Numbered from the stretch's first letter, positions 44,076-54,832 are shown. The stretch: 64,000 nucleotides of DNA from Acetobacter nitrogenifigens DSM 23921 = NBRC 105050 (GCF_000429165.1 NZ_AUBI01000005.1:62001-126000); one strand, 5' to 3'. Made by a program: numbers and translations. Notes: a model not told the origin generated them from the sequence alone.

Positions 44076-45166
44076 TGCTCTATCTTCTGGTCTCCCATCA
44101 CGCGCATGGGCACACAAATCTGCTCAACCTGTTCCGCTACATCACCTTTCGCTCCGGTGGCGCGTGCCTGACGGCGCTTGCTATCGCGTTGATGCTCGGC
44201 AACCCGGTCATTCGCGAACTTCGCCGGATCCAGCGTGAAGGACAACCGATCCGCGCCCTCGGCCCGGAGCGGCATATTCTGGAAAAGGCGGGCACACCCA
44301 CCATGGGCGGCGTGCTGATCCTGATCGCGCTCTTCGCATCGACCCTGCTCTGGGCGGATCTGGAGGACGGGTTCGTCTGGGCCGTTCTGTTTGTTACGGC
44401 GGCTTTCGGCGCAATCGGGTTCGCTGACGACTATCTGAAGCTTTCCCGCCGCAATACGGACGGCGTGTCAAAACGCACGCGGCTGGGCTGCGAATTCGCA
44501 GCCTCGCTTGTCGCCGGGTGGTGGATGGAAAGCATGATGCCGCCGGACCTTGCGAACTACGTCGCCTTTCCGTTCGTGAAGGACCTGCTTCTGCCTTTGG
44601 GGTTCGCGTTCCCGATCTTCGCTATGATCACCATCGCCGGTTTCGGCAATGCCGTGAATTTCACTGACGGACTCGACGGGCTCGCAACCGTGCCCGTCGT
44701 CGTCGCGGCTTTCGTGTTCGCGCTGATCTCCTATCTGGTCGGCAACCATCTCTTCGCCGACTACCTGCAACTCCACGCCGTTCCCGGCACCGGCGAACTG
44801 GCGATTTTCTGCGCCGGACTCGTTGGCGCAGGCCTTGGTTTTCTCTGGTTCAACGCGCCTCCGGCAGCGGTGTTCATGGGCGACACCGGCTCCCTGTCGC
44901 TCGGCGGCGCGCTTGGCGCGGTGGCGGTGGCGGTCAAGCATGAACTGGTGCTCTGCATCGTCGGCGGCCTATTCGTGATCGAAACCCTGTCCGTCGTCAT
45001 TCAGGTTTTCTGGTACAAGCGCACGAAGCGCCGCGTGTTCCTGATGGCGCCGCTGCACCATCACTTCGAAAAAAAGGGATGGCAGGAGCCCAAAATCGTC
45101 ATCCGCTTCTGGATCGTCTCCATCGTTCTCGGCCTGTTCGGCCTCGCCACGTTGAAACTGCGGTGA
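44075..45166 (+). CDS. mraY: Phospho-MurNAc-pentapeptide transferase MraY
   Basis: A 363-residue inner-membrane enzyme with ten hydrophobic segments. It moves phospho-MurNAc-pentapeptide to undecaprenyl phosphate, giving lipid I. It has the TPTMGG, FADDYLKL (Asp pair), NAVNFTDGLDGLA, FMGDTGSLSLGG and APLHHHFEKKGW motifs, all essential in MraY. The start overlaps the murF stop (TGATG). It lies 13 bases before murD. Confidence 0.97.
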   Translation: MLYLLVSHHAHGHTNLLNLFRYITFRSGGACLTALAIALMLGNPVIRELRRIQREGQPIRALGPERHILEKAGTPTMGGVLILIALFASTLLWADLEDGFVWAVLFVTAAFGAIGFADDYLKLSRRNTDGVSKRTRLGCEFAASLVAGWWMESMMPPDLANYVAFPFVKDLLLPLGFAFPIFAMITIAGFGNAVNFTDGLDGLATVPVVVAAFVFALISYLVGNHLFADYLQLHAVPGTGELAIFCAGLVGAGLGFLWFNAPPAAVFMGDTGSLSLGGALGAVAVAVKHELVLCIVGGLFVIETLSVVIQVFWYKRTKRRVFLMAPLHHHFEKKGWQEPKIVIRFWIVSIVLGLFGLATLKLR

Positions 45167-45179
45167 GGACAGGACGCGC

Positions 45180-46589
45180 ATGACGGAGTTTCCGACAGAC
45201 ATTTTCACCGGACGCCGCTTCGCGGTTCTTGGACTCGGACGCAATGGCGCCCCTGCGGCGCGCGCTCTGACGCGCATGGGCGCGACGGTGCAGGCGTGGG
45301 ACGACGGCGAAAACGGCCGCGCTGCGCTGGCGGAAACTGAAACCGGGATGTCCGGCGAACTCGTTGTGGCGCCGTTCGAAACGCTCGCAGGCTTCGACGC
45401 TCTGGTGATGTCGCCCGGCATTCCGCATATTTTGCCCAAACCCCACCCGGTCGCGTTGCTGGCGCGGAACGCAGGCGTTCCCATCGTCTCCGACGCCGAA
45501 CTGCTTTTTCAGGCCGTGCGCAAGGCTGGCTCCAAAGCGCGCTTCGCTGGCGTCACCGGGACGAACGGAAAATCGACGACAACCGCATTGCTCGCGCATC
45601 TTTTGCGCTCCTCCGGCGTTCCTGTCGCCGAAGGCGGGAATCTCGGCCCAGCCGCGCTTTCGCTCCCATTTTTGCCCGATTCCGGCGTGTATGTTCTGGA
45701 GATGTCCTCCTACATGTTGGAACGGCTTGTGGACTTGCATTTCGACGTAGCGTGCCTGCTGAACATCAGCCCCGACCACATCGACCGTCACGGCGACATG
45801 ACCGGGTACGCCAACGCAAAATCGCATATTTTCGACCGCATGGGCGCACACGATCTTGCCGTCATCGGTATGAACGACCCCGTGCTGGATGACATCGCGT
45901 CCGACCTTCGCACGCGCGACGTTCCCGTTCGAACAATTTCGGCCACCGATAAACACGCGGACATTCACGCTGATGACGGCGGGATTGTTGATGAAAGCGG
46001 CCGGATCGCTACGCCGGGCGCGTCCCTTCCAGGCGCACACAATGCCGAAAACGCCTGCGCCGCTCTCACCATGGCGCTTCGTCTCGGCGCCCCTCGCGAC
46101 GTTCTCGCCAAATCCATTGGAGATTTCGACGGTCTTGCCCACCGGCAGAAACTGATCGCCCACGCCGACGGCGTCGCGTTCGTCGACGACAGCAAGGCGA
46201 CCAACGCCGACGCCTCCGCCCGCGCGCTTGCGTGTTACGATCGTATCGTCTGGATCGCCGGAGGCATCGCCAAGGCGGGCGGGATCGAAGATCTGGCGCC
46301 GTATTTCCCGCGTATCGCCGAGGCTTTTCTGATCGGACGCGACGCGCCAATGCTGGCGGAAACGCTGGCGCGCCATGGCGTGGCGCACAGGATCGTGGGC
46401 GATCTGGAGCACGCCGTCCCCGCCGCCTTCGCAGCAGCGAAGGCCAGCGGCGCCGAAGTCGTCCTGCTGTCGCCCGCCTGCGCCAGTTTCGATCAATTTT
46501 CCGGCTTTGAAGCGCGAGGTTTACATTTCATTGCGCTTTCGCGTGCTTTACTAATGAATCAAGGCAAATCGGGGCTCCCGGAACGATGA
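45180..46589 (+). CDS. murD: UDP-MurNAc-L-Ala : D-Glu ligase MurD
   Basis: A 469-residue Mur ligase adding D-glutamate. It begins with a Rossmann-like VLGLGRNG (RRFAVLGLGRNGAPAARAL) and has VMSPGIP, the ATP motif GTNGKSTTTALL, ISPDHIDRHGDMTGYANAK and DDSKATNADA. It overlaps ftsW by ATGA. Confidence 0.96.
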   Translation: MTEFPTDIFTGRRFAVLGLGRNGAPAARALTRMGATVQAWDDGENGRAALAETETGMSGELVVAPFETLAGFDALVMSPGIPHILPKPHPVALLARNAGVPIVSDAELLFQAVRKAGSKARFAGVTGTNGKSTTTALLAHLLRSSGVPVAEGGNLGPAALSLPFLPDSGVYVLEMSSYMLERLVDLHFDVACLLNISPDHIDRHGDMTGYANAKSHIFDRMGAHDLAVIGMNDPVLDDIASDLRTRDVPVRTISATDKHADIHADDGGIVDESGRIATPGASLPGAHNAENACAALTMALRLGAPRDVLAKSIGDFDGLAHRQKLIAHADGVAFVDDSKATNADASARALACYDRIVWIAGGIAKAGGIEDLAPYFPRIAEAFLIGRDAPMLAETLARHGVAHRIVGDLEHAVPAAFAAAKASGAEVVLLSPACASFDQFSGFEARGLHFIALSRALLMNQGKSGLPER

Positions 46590-47752
46590 GCAGACTTTCA
46601 CGCATCGACAATTCATCGATCGGCCGCTGGTGGCGCAGCGTCGATCGCATGACGCTCGCATGCGTCGGAACCCTCATCGGCTTCGGCTACATCCTGATGC
46701 TGGCGGCAAGTCCCGCCGTCGCGGTGCGCATTGGCGCCTCGCGCAACATGTTCATTTTCAAACAGGTCATGTTTCTGGCCATCGCGGGCCTGATCGTCGT
46801 CGGCGTGTCGATGCTGTCGCGTAAAGGCGTCATGCGCCTCGCCTTCATCGGATGCGTCGTCGCCATTGGCGCCACCGCCATGACCCTGGTCCACGGCATC
46901 GAGATCAAGGGAGCGCGCCGCTGGATCGCACTTCCCATGATGTCGGTGCAGCCCTCGGAATTTCTCAAACCCTGTTTCGCGGTCGTCACGGCGTGGCTTC
47001 TCGCCCAGAGACGCGTGCGCCGGTATTTCCCGGGAATGCTGCTCGCTTTTGCCGGGTACGGGGTCATTCTCGTCCTGCTGAAGTCGCAGCCTGATATCGG
47101 GATGCTCACCGTCATCACCACCGTGTTCATGGCGCAGCTTTTCGTCGACGGCCTCAACATCCTGCTGGTGGGCATCGGCTTTGGCGCGATGGGCGGCGCG
47201 GGAGTAGCGGCCTATTTCATTTTCCCGCACGTCCGTTCTCGCGTCGAACGCTTCCTCCACCCCAATGTCGGCGACCATTACCAGATCGACACCGCGCTCC
47301 GCGCTTTTGGCAACGGCGGCCTGATGGGACGCGGCCCCGGCGAAGGCCGCGTCAAGGATCTGCTGCCCGACGCGCATGCCGACTTCGTTTTCGCAGTCGC
47401 GGGCGAAGAATACGGCATGCTGATCTGCCTGTTCATCATCGCGGTGTTTGCGACAATCGTTATCAGAACGGTCCTTCGCCTGTTGCGTGAAGACGACCCG
47501 TTCCTGATCCTCGCGACATCCGGTCTGGTCACCGGGTTCGGCCTGCAAGCGTTCGTCAACATGGGCTCGACGCTGCATCTCATTCCCACGAAGGGCATGA
47601 CACTGCCGTTCATATCTTATGGCGGCTCGTCCGCCATGTCCGTCGCACTGACAATTGGCATGATGCTCGCGCTCACGCGCCAACATGTCCGGCAAAGCCG
47701 CCTTGGCCGAACATTGGCGACCCCGACCGGCGCATGGAAGGCGGCGACATGA
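46586..47752 (+). CDS. ftsW: Division-specific glycosyltransferase FtsW (SEDS)
   Basis: A 388-residue polytopic SEDS protein with about ten membrane helices. It polymerises glycan strands at the septum with FtsI. It has ARRWIALPMMSVQPSEFLKP, LKSQPDIGM, GEGRVKDLLPDAHADFVFAVAGEEYG and PTKGMTLPFISYGGSSAM, the usual FtsW signature segments. It overlaps murD and murG by ATGA. Confidence 0.96.
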   Translation: MSRLSRIDNSSIGRWWRSVDRMTLACVGTLIGFGYILMLAASPAVAVRIGASRNMFIFKQVMFLAIAGLIVVGVSMLSRKGVMRLAFIGCVVAIGATAMTLVHGIEIKGARRWIALPMMSVQPSEFLKPCFAVVTAWLLAQRRVRRYFPGMLLAFAGYGVILVLLKSQPDIGMLTVITTVFMAQLFVDGLNILLVGIGFGAMGGAGVAAYFIFPHVRSRVERFLHPNVGDHYQIDTALRAFGNGGLMGRGPGEGRVKDLLPDAHADFVFAVAGEEYGMLICLFIIAVFATIVIRTVLRLLREDDPFLILATSGLVTGFGLQAFVNMGSTLHLIPTKGMTLPFISYGGSSAMSVALTIGMMLALTRQHVRQSRLGRTLATPTGAWKAAT

Positions 47753-49005
47753 GCATGCGTGACGAAAACGGTCCGATCGTGATCGCCGCAGGCGGCACCG
47801 GCGGGCATTTCTTCCCGGCCGAGGCATTGGCGGAGGCTCTGGTGGCGCGCGGGCGCCGCGTCGTCCTGATGACCGACGCGCGCGCCGGCCGACGCACAAC
47901 GGGCGTGTTCGCCAACGCTGAACAGTTCGTACTGCCCGGCGCCGGAGTGGCCGGGCGCGGCCCGGTGCGTGCGCTGCGCGGCGGGCTGGCCCTTCTGAAA
48001 GGCGCATGGGCGGCGCGCGGCGTCATGACCACGCTGCGTCCGTCTGCGGTCGTCGGCTTTGGCGGCTATCCCTCCGTTCCGCCGCTGCTCGGGGCACGAC
48101 TGCTGGGGCGCACGAACCGCCCCGCCATCATCCTGCACGAAGGCAACGCCGTGCTTGGTCGCGCGAACGCCGTTCTGGCGCGCTTCGCCGACGCGGTTGC
48201 GACATCCTTCCCGAGCGTCGCCGGACTGCCCTCACGCGCGGCTGCCCACATGACCGGCATGCCCGTCCGCCCCGCCATCGCCGCGCTTGCTGGCGAGGCC
48301 TATCACGCACCCGACGAAACTATCCGGGTTCTGGTCTGGGGCGGTTCCCTCGGCGCACGGGTGTTCTCTGACATTGCGCCGTCCGCCCTCGCCGCCCTGC
48401 CGCTCTCGCTGCGCGCCCGCCTGCATGTGACACAGCAGGCGCGGGCGGAAGACGCCGAACGCGTTCGCGCCGCCTACGCCGCCGCTGGCATACCTGCGCG
48501 CGTGGAGTCGTTTTTCTCCGACGTCCCCGCCCTGCTGCGCGACGCGCATCTGGTGATCGGACGCGCAGGCGGGTCGTCCGTTGCGGAAATCGCCACCGCC
48601 GGACGCCCGTCGATCCTGGTTCCTCTTCCCGTCGCAGCAAGCGACGAGCAGACGGCCAACGCACGCTCGCTTGAAACGATCGGCGCGGCGCGGCTGATGC
48701 CGCAGCCTGTTTTTACAGTGGAATCCCTCGCAACGGCACTGCTTCCCCTGCTTGAAAGTCCGGAGACGCTGACAGCGCAGGCCGCCGCCGCCGCAACGCT
48801 GGCCCGGCCCGACGCCGCCGAAAGACTGGCCGACCTGGTGGAAGCGAGCTTGCATCAGGCGCCGCCGAGCGCCTATGCCCACCCCCACTCGTCCGGGCCG
48901 GACGGCGCTGGCGCGCAACCGCCGCCCGTCGGCTCCCCTGTGTCCGTCACGCTTTCCGGCGACGCAAGTCGCTCGCCCGCCCTGTCCATGGAGTCCCACG
49001 TATGA
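47749..49005 (+). CDS. murG: UDP-GlcNAc : lipid I GlcNAc transferase MurG, with C-terminal tail
   Basis: A 418-residue peripheral membrane glycosyltransferase making lipid II. It has [53 protein letters not shown] and [24 protein letters not shown]. The usual length is about 355-375; here a Pro/Ser/Gly-rich tail of about 50 residues follows LADLVEASL and has no recognised motif. ATG 47749 has GGAAGG 7 bases upstream and overlaps the ftsW stop; ATG 47734, five codons earlier, is also in frame. The stop overlaps murC (ATGA). Confidence 0.95.
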   Translation: MSMRDENGPIVIAAGGTGGHFFPAEALAEALVARGRRVVLMTDARAGRRTTGVFANAEQFVLPGAGVAGRGPVRALRGGLALLKGAWAARGVMTTLRPSAVVGFGGYPSVPPLLGARLLGRTNRPAIILHEGNAVLGRANAVLARFADAVATSFPSVAGLPSRAAAHMTGMPVRPAIAALAGEAYHAPDETIRVLVWGGSLGARVFSDIAPSALAALPLSLRARLHVTQQARAEDAERVRAAYAAAGIPARVESFFSDVPALLRDAHLVIGRAGGSSVAEIATAGRPSILVPLPVAASDEQTANARSLETIGAARLMPQPVFTVESLATALLPLLESPETLTAQAAAAATLARPDAAERLADLVEASLHQAPPSAYAHPHSSGPDGAGAQPPPVGSPVSVTLSGDASRSPALSMESHV

Positions 49006-50435
49006 GAGCTCTTCCGCTGTCCATCGGCGTCATCCACTTCGTGGGCATCGGCGGGATCGGAATGTCCGGGATCGCCGAAGTGCTGCACCTACTGGGCTAT
49101 AAGGTTCAGGGGTCGGACATGTCGGAAAACGCCAATGTCCGCCGCCTGCGCGCCGCAGGCGTCTCCGTGACCATCGGCCATGACGCCGCCAATCTCGGGC
49201 AGGCGCAGGTCGTGGTGATCTCAACCGCCGTGGGCCGTGACAATCCCGAAGTCGTAGCGGCTCGCAGCCGTCTGATACCGGTCGTACGCCGCGCGGAAAT
49301 GCTGGCCGAGCTGATGCGTCTGCGCTGGTCGGTCGCCATCGGCGGAACCCACGGCAAGACGACGACGACCAGCCTGGTCGCCGCCGTACTGGAAGCAGCC
49401 AAACTCGACCCGACCGTGATCAACGGCGGCATCATCGAGGCCTATGGCACCAACACGCGCATGGGCAAAGGCGAGTGGATGGTGGTCGAGGCCGACGAGA
49501 GCGACGGGTCGTTCCTGCGCCTGCCTTCAGTCATTTCGGTCGTCACCAACATGGACCCGGAACATCTTGACCACTGGGGATCGGCCGAGGCCATGGAGGC
49601 CGCATACGACCAGTTCGTCTCCAACGTGCCGTTCTATGGCTTCGCGGTGCTGTGCATCGACCACCCGGCTGTGCAGCAGATGATCCCGCGCCTGTCGGAT
49701 CACCGGATCGTCACCTACGGCTTCTCGCCGCAGGCCGACGTTCGCGCGGAGAAGCTGATCACCGACAAGCTGGGCGCCACGTTCGAGGTCCAGATCACTG
49801 ACCGCACCCGTCGTCGTTCGCGTCGCGCAGGGCCTTTCCGCCTGCCGATGCTCGGCAGCCACAACGTCCAGAACGCGCTGGCTGCGATCGCCGTCGCCAC
49901 CGAAATGGACATCGACGACGCCACCATCCGCTCCGGCCTCGCTTCCTTCCGTGGCGTGAAGCGTCGCTTCACCCGCACCGGCGAAACGGCGGGCGTGACG
50001 GTGATCGACGATTACGGGCACCACCCCGTCGAGATCGCCGCCGTACTGAAGGCGGCCCGACAGGCTGGCGCGCGCCGTGTCATCGCCGTCGTGCAGCCCC
50101 ATCGCTACTCCCGCCTTCAGACGCTGTTCGGCGAGTTCTGCACCTGCATGAACGACGCCGATTCCGTGATCGTGGCCGATGTCTACGCCGCCGGTGAAGC
50201 GCCCATCGACGGCGTGAACCGCGACTTTCTGGTCGATGGCCTGCGCGAGCGCGGACATCGCTCCGTGGTGCCGCTGACCGACCCGGCGCACCTTGCAGAG
50301 ATGATCAATGCCATGGCCAAGCCCGGCGACTACGTCGTGTGCCTGGGCGCGGGTTCCATCACCAACTGGGCGCAGACGCTGCCTTCCGAACTCGCCGCCC
50401 TGCAGAGCGGGCAGAAAGGCGGTTTCGCCGCATGA
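49002..50435 (+). CDS. murC: UDP-MurNAc : L-Ala ligase MurC
   Basis: A 477-residue Mur ligase adding the first amino acid, L-alanine. It has the N-terminal [15 protein letters not shown], the ATP site [53 protein letters not shown] and QPHRYSRLQ. It starts and ends with ATGA overlaps, joining murG and murB. Confidence 0.97.
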   Translation: MRALPLSIGVIHFVGIGGIGMSGIAEVLHLLGYKVQGSDMSENANVRRLRAAGVSVTIGHDAANLGQAQVVVISTAVGRDNPEVVAARSRLIPVVRRAEMLAELMRLRWSVAIGGTHGKTTTTSLVAAVLEAAKLDPTVINGGIIEAYGTNTRMGKGEWMVVEADESDGSFLRLPSVISVVTNMDPEHLDHWGSAEAMEAAYDQFVSNVPFYGFAVLCIDHPAVQQMIPRLSDHRIVTYGFSPQADVRAEKLITDKLGATFEVQITDRTRRRSRRAGPFRLPMLGSHNVQNALAAIAVATEMDIDDATIRSGLASFRGVKRRFTRTGETAGVTVIDDYGHHPVEIAAVLKAARQAGARRVIAVVQPHRYSRLQTLFGEFCTCMNDADSVIVADVYAAGEAPIDGVNRDFLVDGLRERGHRSVVPLTDPAHLAEMINAMAKPGDYVVCLGAGSITNWAQTLPSELAALQSGQKGGFAA

Positions 50436-51430
50436 CGGACACGCTCGCCCTGCGAAAAGCCCCGACGACCGAAGGCTCCCATGCCGCCGGAACGCTGGCG
50501 CACGCGCTCGGCGACGCGATGCGCGCGGCGCGCGGCAAGGTTTCGTTCGGACAGCCGCTCGCCCCCCGGAGCTGGTTCCGCGTCGGCGGCCCCGCTGACT
50601 GCCTGTTTCAGCCTGCGGATGGAGACGACCTCACATCGGCTCTGTCCCGCCTCTCCCCCGAACTGCCGGTGACGACGCTGGGGGCTTGCTCCAACGTCAT
50701 TATCCGCGACGGCGGCCTGTCCGGCCTCGTCGTGCGGCTCGGCGGAGCCTTCGCCTCCATCGTCACAGAAAAAGACGGGCTGACGGTCGGCGGCGCTGCG
50801 CTGGACGTGACCGTCGCGGAGACGGCGGCTGAGGCCGGACTGGCGGGGCTGGAGTTCCTAGCCGGAATACCGGGTTCGATCGGCGGTGCCGTGCGCATGA
50901 ACGCCGGCGCCTACGGATCGGACATCGCCGCCGTGCTCGACTGGGCGGAAATCGTCACGCGCAGCGGCGATCTCGTCCGGTTGCACGCTGGCGACCTGCG
51001 CTTCGGATATCGCCGCTCGGCCCTGACCGACGGTTCGGTCGTCGTCCGGGCGCGCCTGCGCGCCACAGCGGCCGACAGAAATGACATCGCCGCCCGCATC
51101 GCCAACGTGCGCGCGGCGCGGGAAAGCTCCCAGCCCGTGCGCGCACGGACCGGAGGTTCGACGTTCCGCAACCCGGACGCAGCGACTTCGCAACTGAAAG
51201 CCTGGCAACTGATCGACGCGGCCGGATGCCGCGGCCTGATGATCGGCGGCGCGCAGGTCAGCGAAAAACACTGCAATTTTCTGATCAACACAGGCGGCGC
51301 GACGGCCGCCGATCTGGAAACGCTGGGAGAAACCGTGCGCAGCCGCGTGATGGAGCAGTCCGGCGTGTCGCTGCACTGGGAAATCAAGCGCCTGGGAATT
51401 CCATCAACCGAGACAGGAGGCGCGGCATGA
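50432..51430 (+). CDS. murB: UDP-N-acetylenolpyruvoylglucosamine reductase MurB
   Basis: A 332-residue FAD enzyme that completes UDP-MurNAc using NADPH. It has the FAD-binding [81 protein letters not shown] and [10 protein letters not shown]. It begins about 35 residues before the first motif. The ATG at 50432 overlaps the murC stop; the longer open frame lies inside murC. Confidence 0.96.
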   Translation: MTDTLALRKAPTTEGSHAAGTLAHALGDAMRAARGKVSFGQPLAPRSWFRVGGPADCLFQPADGDDLTSALSRLSPELPVTTLGACSNVIIRDGGLSGLVVRLGGAFASIVTEKDGLTVGGAALDVTVAETAAEAGLAGLEFLAGIPGSIGGAVRMNAGAYGSDIAAVLDWAEIVTRSGDLVRLHAGDLRFGYRRSALTDGSVVVRARLRATAADRNDIAARIANVRAARESSQPVRARTGGSTFRNPDAATSQLKAWQLIDAAGCRGLMIGGAQVSEKHCNFLINTGGATAADLETLGETVRSRVMEQSGVSLHWEIKRLGIPSTETGGAA

Positions 51431-52407
51431 GCGCGATGCGACGGGTTACAGTGCTGCTCGGCGGCGCCTCCGCCGAGCGCGAGGTCAGCCTGTCTTCCGG
51501 CGGGGAAGTCATCAAGGCGCTGCGGGCTGTGGGGCACGAAGTCACGCCGCTCGACCCCGGTCACGACGTCATGGCGCTGGTCTCCGGGCTCCGCGAGCAA
51601 CGGCCCGACGTGGTGTTCAACGCCCTGCACGGCCGCTTCGGCGAAGACGGCGCCATCCAGGGCGTGCTTGAGTGGATGGGGCTTCCCTATACCCATTCTG
51701 GCATTCGCGCCTCCTCCACAGCCATGGACAAGGCGGCCTCCCGCGCGCTGTTCATCGCCGCAGGCCTGCCCATGGCCAACGGCAAAACGGTGACGATCGC
51801 CGAGCTTGCGGAGGCTGATCCGCTGCCCGCGCCATACGTCGTCAAACCTCTGGACGAAGGGTCCTCGGTCGGCGTGTCCATCGTTCGCGAAGGCTCGAAC
51901 CGCCGCGCCGAAATCGCAAGCGCGTGGCGCTATGGACCACTCGCACTGGTGGAATCCTATATCGCGGGCCGGGAAATCACTGTCGGCGTCCTCGACGACG
52001 GTGAGAACGAGCCGCAGGCTCTGACCGTCACGGACATCTTGCCGAACGTCGCCACCGGTCACGATTTCTACGATTACGACGCAAAATATGGCGACGGCGG
52101 AAGCCGCCATGTCCTGCCCGCCGCGATCCATCCCGACATCTTCCGCCGCGCCTGCGAAATCGCAATCGCTGCGCACAAGGTTCTGGGCTGTGCGGGCGCG
52201 TCACGCTCCGATTTTCGTTACGACGACACCGACTGCGGTCCCGACGAGCCGGGACGTCTTGCGCTGCTGGAAGTGAATACCCAGCCGGGCATGACCCCGA
52301 CCTCGCTCCTGCCGGAGCAAGCGGCTTTTTGCGGAATTTCCTATGAGGAACTCTGCGATCGGCTGGTGCGCGAGGCGGAACGCCGCGCCGAAAGAAGCCG
52401 CCGTTGA
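51427..52407 (+). CDS. ddl: D-alanine : D-alanine ligase Ddl
   Basis: A 326-residue ATP-grasp ligase making D-Ala-D-Ala. It has VLLGGASAEREVSLSSG, FNALHGRFGEDGAIQG, YTHSGIRASSTAMDK, VVKPLDEGSSVGV, LVESYIAGREITVGVL, YDAKY and LLEVNTQPGMTPTSLLP. It overlaps murB (ATGA), and its stop overlaps the ftsQ TTG. The length is normal. Confidence 0.96.
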   Translation: MSAMRRVTVLLGGASAEREVSLSSGGEVIKALRAVGHEVTPLDPGHDVMALVSGLREQRPDVVFNALHGRFGEDGAIQGVLEWMGLPYTHSGIRASSTAMDKAASRALFIAAGLPMANGKTVTIAELAEADPLPAPYVVKPLDEGSSVGVSIVREGSNRRAEIASAWRYGPLALVESYIAGREITVGVLDDGENEPQALTVTDILPNVATGHDFYDYDAKYGDGGSRHVLPAAIHPDIFRRACEIAIAAHKVLGCAGASRSDFRYDDTDCGPDEPGRLALLEVNTQPGMTPTSLLPEQAAFCGISYEELCDRLVREAERRAERSRR

Positions 52408-53420
52408 GCCAGCGCCCGGTCTCACCCCAACCAAACGCCGGAAACGGCACGGGCGCGACCGGGCGTCGCTCGACACGCATGGATCGTCCATCGCGCATCG
52501 GGCTTCTTTTACGGCGTCACAAAGGCCTTTTGAAAACTCTCGGCCTGCTGGCCGTTGTCGGCGCGGGCGGCTTCGCATTCTTTTCGTTTCACGGCAACGA
52601 CGCTCTGTTGACGCCGCTGAGGAGCAGGCTTGAGGCCGCTATTCCCCTGAAGGTGACGGCGATCCGGGTCGAAGGCCAAAACCTCACAAGTCTCGACTCT
52701 ATCCGCACGGCTCTCGGTGTTTCGGTTGGCGACTCAATGCTGGGCTTTCATGTGACGGAAGCACGCCAACGCCTCGATGATCTGCCATTTGTCGATCACG
52801 CCAGCGTCGAACGGCACCTTTCCGGCCTGATCGTGGTTCGCCTTGTCGAACGCCCGCCGTTCGCCGTCTGGCAGAACAAGGGACGTTTCGTGTTGATCGA
52901 CCGGAACGGCGAACCTGTTCCCGACAAGGGCATGACCGGCAAGGACGCCCAGGCGTTCATGAAACTCCCTCTGGTAGTGGGCGAAGGCGCGGCGCACGGC
53001 GCGGCGGAACTGCTCGACGCTCTTGCGAAAGCGCCAGACGTCAGCGCGCGCATGACGGCGGCGACTCTGGTTGGCGAACGCCGCTGGTCGATCAGCCTAC
53101 GCGACGGCACGGTGGTGCAACTGCCTGAAGCTGAGGAAGAAGCCGCGCTCAACCGCCTCGAACGCCTGCAGAAACAGTTCGGACTGCTGGACCGCCCGGT
53201 TGAGGTGATTGACATGCGCTTGCCCGATCGCCTGACCATCCGCGAGCGTCAGGCTCCGCCAGCGCCCGACAGCACGCAGGGCGCTACGCCTGTCGACGGT
53301 CACGACGATGCGACGACGCCGCATTCCGGACAACAACCCGGCGCAGAAAACGGAACGACCGGCGGAAGCGGCGAACGCAGCGGACGCGCGAACACAACGG
53401 AAGAAGGGCTGCCGGCATGA
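52404..53420 (+). CDS. ftsQ: Division protein FtsQ
   Basis: A 338-residue bitopic division protein: a cytoplasmic tail, one membrane helix (LLKTLGLLAVVGAGGFAFFSF, about 43-63), a POTRA domain (LKVTAIRVEGQNLTSLDSIRTALGV) and the FtsQ beta domain (VRLVERPPFAVWQNKGRFVLIDRNG). It binds FtsL and FtsB. The start is taken as the TTG at 52404 overlapping the ddl stop; ATG 52479 (residue 26) would still keep the helix. The last 60 residues are polar and Gly/Thr-rich. Confidence 0.92.
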   Translation: MSQRPVSPQPNAGNGTGATGRRSTRMDRPSRIGLLLRRHKGLLKTLGLLAVVGAGGFAFFSFHGNDALLTPLRSRLEAAIPLKVTAIRVEGQNLTSLDSIRTALGVSVGDSMLGFHVTEARQRLDDLPFVDHASVERHLSGLIVVRLVERPPFAVWQNKGRFVLIDRNGEPVPDKGMTGKDAQAFMKLPLVVGEGAAHGAAELLDALAKAPDVSARMTAATLVGERRWSISLRDGTVVQLPEAEEEAALNRLERLQKQFGLLDRPVEVIDMRLPDRLTIRERQAPPAPDSTQGATPVDGHDDATTPHSGQQPGAENGTTGGSGERSGRANTTEEGLPA

Positions 53421-54805
53421 ACGACCTCGTCGAGACTCCCTCAACGTCAGGCGCATTGGCGCTCGTCGGCAAAGGTCCGGAACGTCGTCGTCCGGCGGGA
53501 CGTGGAGAGAGCGACGATTCATCGCGCCCGCCTGGTCTGCCGCCCTCCGAAAGTCGTCCTCACGCGCGCGCATGGCGTCGTGAGGTGGTTGGCGTCCTCG
53601 ATATCGGTTCGACCAAGATCACCTGTCTGATCGGCAAGGGCGAGCCTGACGGGACGTTGCGTGTGCTGGGATGCGGTTGGCTACGGTCGAACGGCGTCAA
53701 GAACGGCGCGGTCGTCGATCTCCGTGCGGCCGAATCCATCATCCGGCAAGTTGTCGGCAATGCGGAACGCGAATTCGGGCGTTCCATCGACAAAGTCGTC
53801 GTTAATCTGTCGTGCGGACAGCCGGAAAGCCGGTTGTTCAACGTACATTGGCCAGTTGGCGGGCGGGAAATCACTGACGCCGACATCCGGCGGATCGTGA
53901 CCGAAGGACGAATGAAAGCGCAATCCGAAGGACGCGCGGTCATTCACACGCTGCCTCTGGATTTCGCGGTGGACGAGACCGATGGCGTGACCGATCCGCG
54001 TGGCCATCTGTGCGACCAGTTACGCGCGCGCCTGCACGTCATCGATTCCGCCTCCACCGCGCTGCGCACGCTGGACTCCCTGCTCGGCCGCGCCGAACTG
54101 AAACTCGACGCGCTCGTCTCCGCACCGCTCGCCTCCGGCCTCGCCGTCACGGACGCCGACCAGAGAATGATCGGCACCACGGTCGTCGACATGGGCGGCG
54201 GCACCACGTCTCTTGCAGTCTTCGCGGAAGGGCAACTGGTCCACACCGCACAGATCGGCGTCGGCGGGGAACACGTCACGCGCGACATCGCGCGCGGACT
54301 TGGCACGTCGTCCGACAACGCCGAGCGGCTGAAGACCATGCACGGTCACGCGGACCTGTCGGGAGACAGCGACGACGGCGTGTCGATCCGCATCGAGCGC
54401 GCGGGCGTCGACGCGCCCAGCTTCGAACTGATGCCGCGCGCCGCGCTGGGCGACATCATCCGTCCGCGAATCGAGGAAACCTTCGAACTGGTCCGCGACC
54501 GTCTCGACGGCGCGGGGCTTGGTCGACTCGCTGGGGGCCGGGTGGTACTGACGGGCGGCGCATCGCTGCTGGACGGCGTCGGCTCAGTGGCGGCCCGCGT
54601 GCTCAACCGGCCCGTGCGGCTCGGGAGGCCGATGAACGTCGTCGGACTGCCCGCGGAGTGCGCCGCAGCGACCTTCGCCACGACCGCAGGCCTCCTCGCC
54701 TGGGCGGCTTCGGTCGAACGCCCCTTCGGGGACATTGAGTTTACGGAAGAGCGTCCGGCCGGATTTATGAACCGTCTGGTATCGTTTATCCGCGATCGTG
54801 TCTGA
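53417..54805 (+). CDS. ftsA: Division protein FtsA
   Basis: A 462-residue actin-like protein that tethers FtsZ to the membrane. The phosphate-1 motif VVGVLDIGSTKITCLIG starts near residue 57, so there is an N-terminal extension of about 55 polar residues not found in E. coli FtsA. It has VVDMGGGTTSLAVF, TGGASLLDGV and a C-terminal amphipathic membrane helix (FMNRLVSFIRDRV). The ATG overlaps ftsQ (ATGA). A terminator-like hairpin overlaps its stop codon. Confidence 0.94.
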   Translation: MNDLVETPSTSGALALVGKGPERRRPAGRGESDDSSRPPGLPPSESRPHARAWRREVVGVLDIGSTKITCLIGKGEPDGTLRVLGCGWLRSNGVKNGAVVDLRAAESIIRQVVGNAEREFGRSIDKVVVNLSCGQPESRLFNVHWPVGGREITDADIRRIVTEGRMKAQSEGRAVIHTLPLDFAVDETDGVTDPRGHLCDQLRARLHVIDSASTALRTLDSLLGRAELKLDALVSAPLASGLAVTDADQRMIGTTVVDMGGGTTSLAVFAEGQLVHTAQIGVGGEHVTRDIARGLGTSSDNAERLKTMHGHADLSGDSDDGVSIRIERAGVDAPSFELMPRAALGDIIRPRIEETFELVRDRLDGAGLGRLAGGRVVLTGGASLLDGVGSVAARVLNRPVRLGRPMNVVGLPAECAAATFATTAGLLAWAASVERPFGDIEFTEERPAGFMNRLVSFIRDRV

Positions 54806-54831
54806 TATGTTCGCCTAGACACGCATTTTTT
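54797..54831 (+). terminator. Terminator-like hairpin at the end of ftsA
   Basis: A perfect 7-base-pair stem, CGTGTCT (54797-54803) with AGACACG (54817-54823), a 13-base loop, then CA and six T (54826-54831). The ftsA stop codon (54803-54805) lies at the top of the stem, so translation to the stop could disrupt it. It would end or attenuate the long dcw transcript before ftsZ. Confidence 0.6.
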
Positions 54832-54832
54832 C

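Noticed and set aside
42258..44117. 619-codon leftward frame opposite murE and murF
   Set aside because: Lies wholly antisense to two clear Mur ligases; composition is that of a codon-bias shadow.
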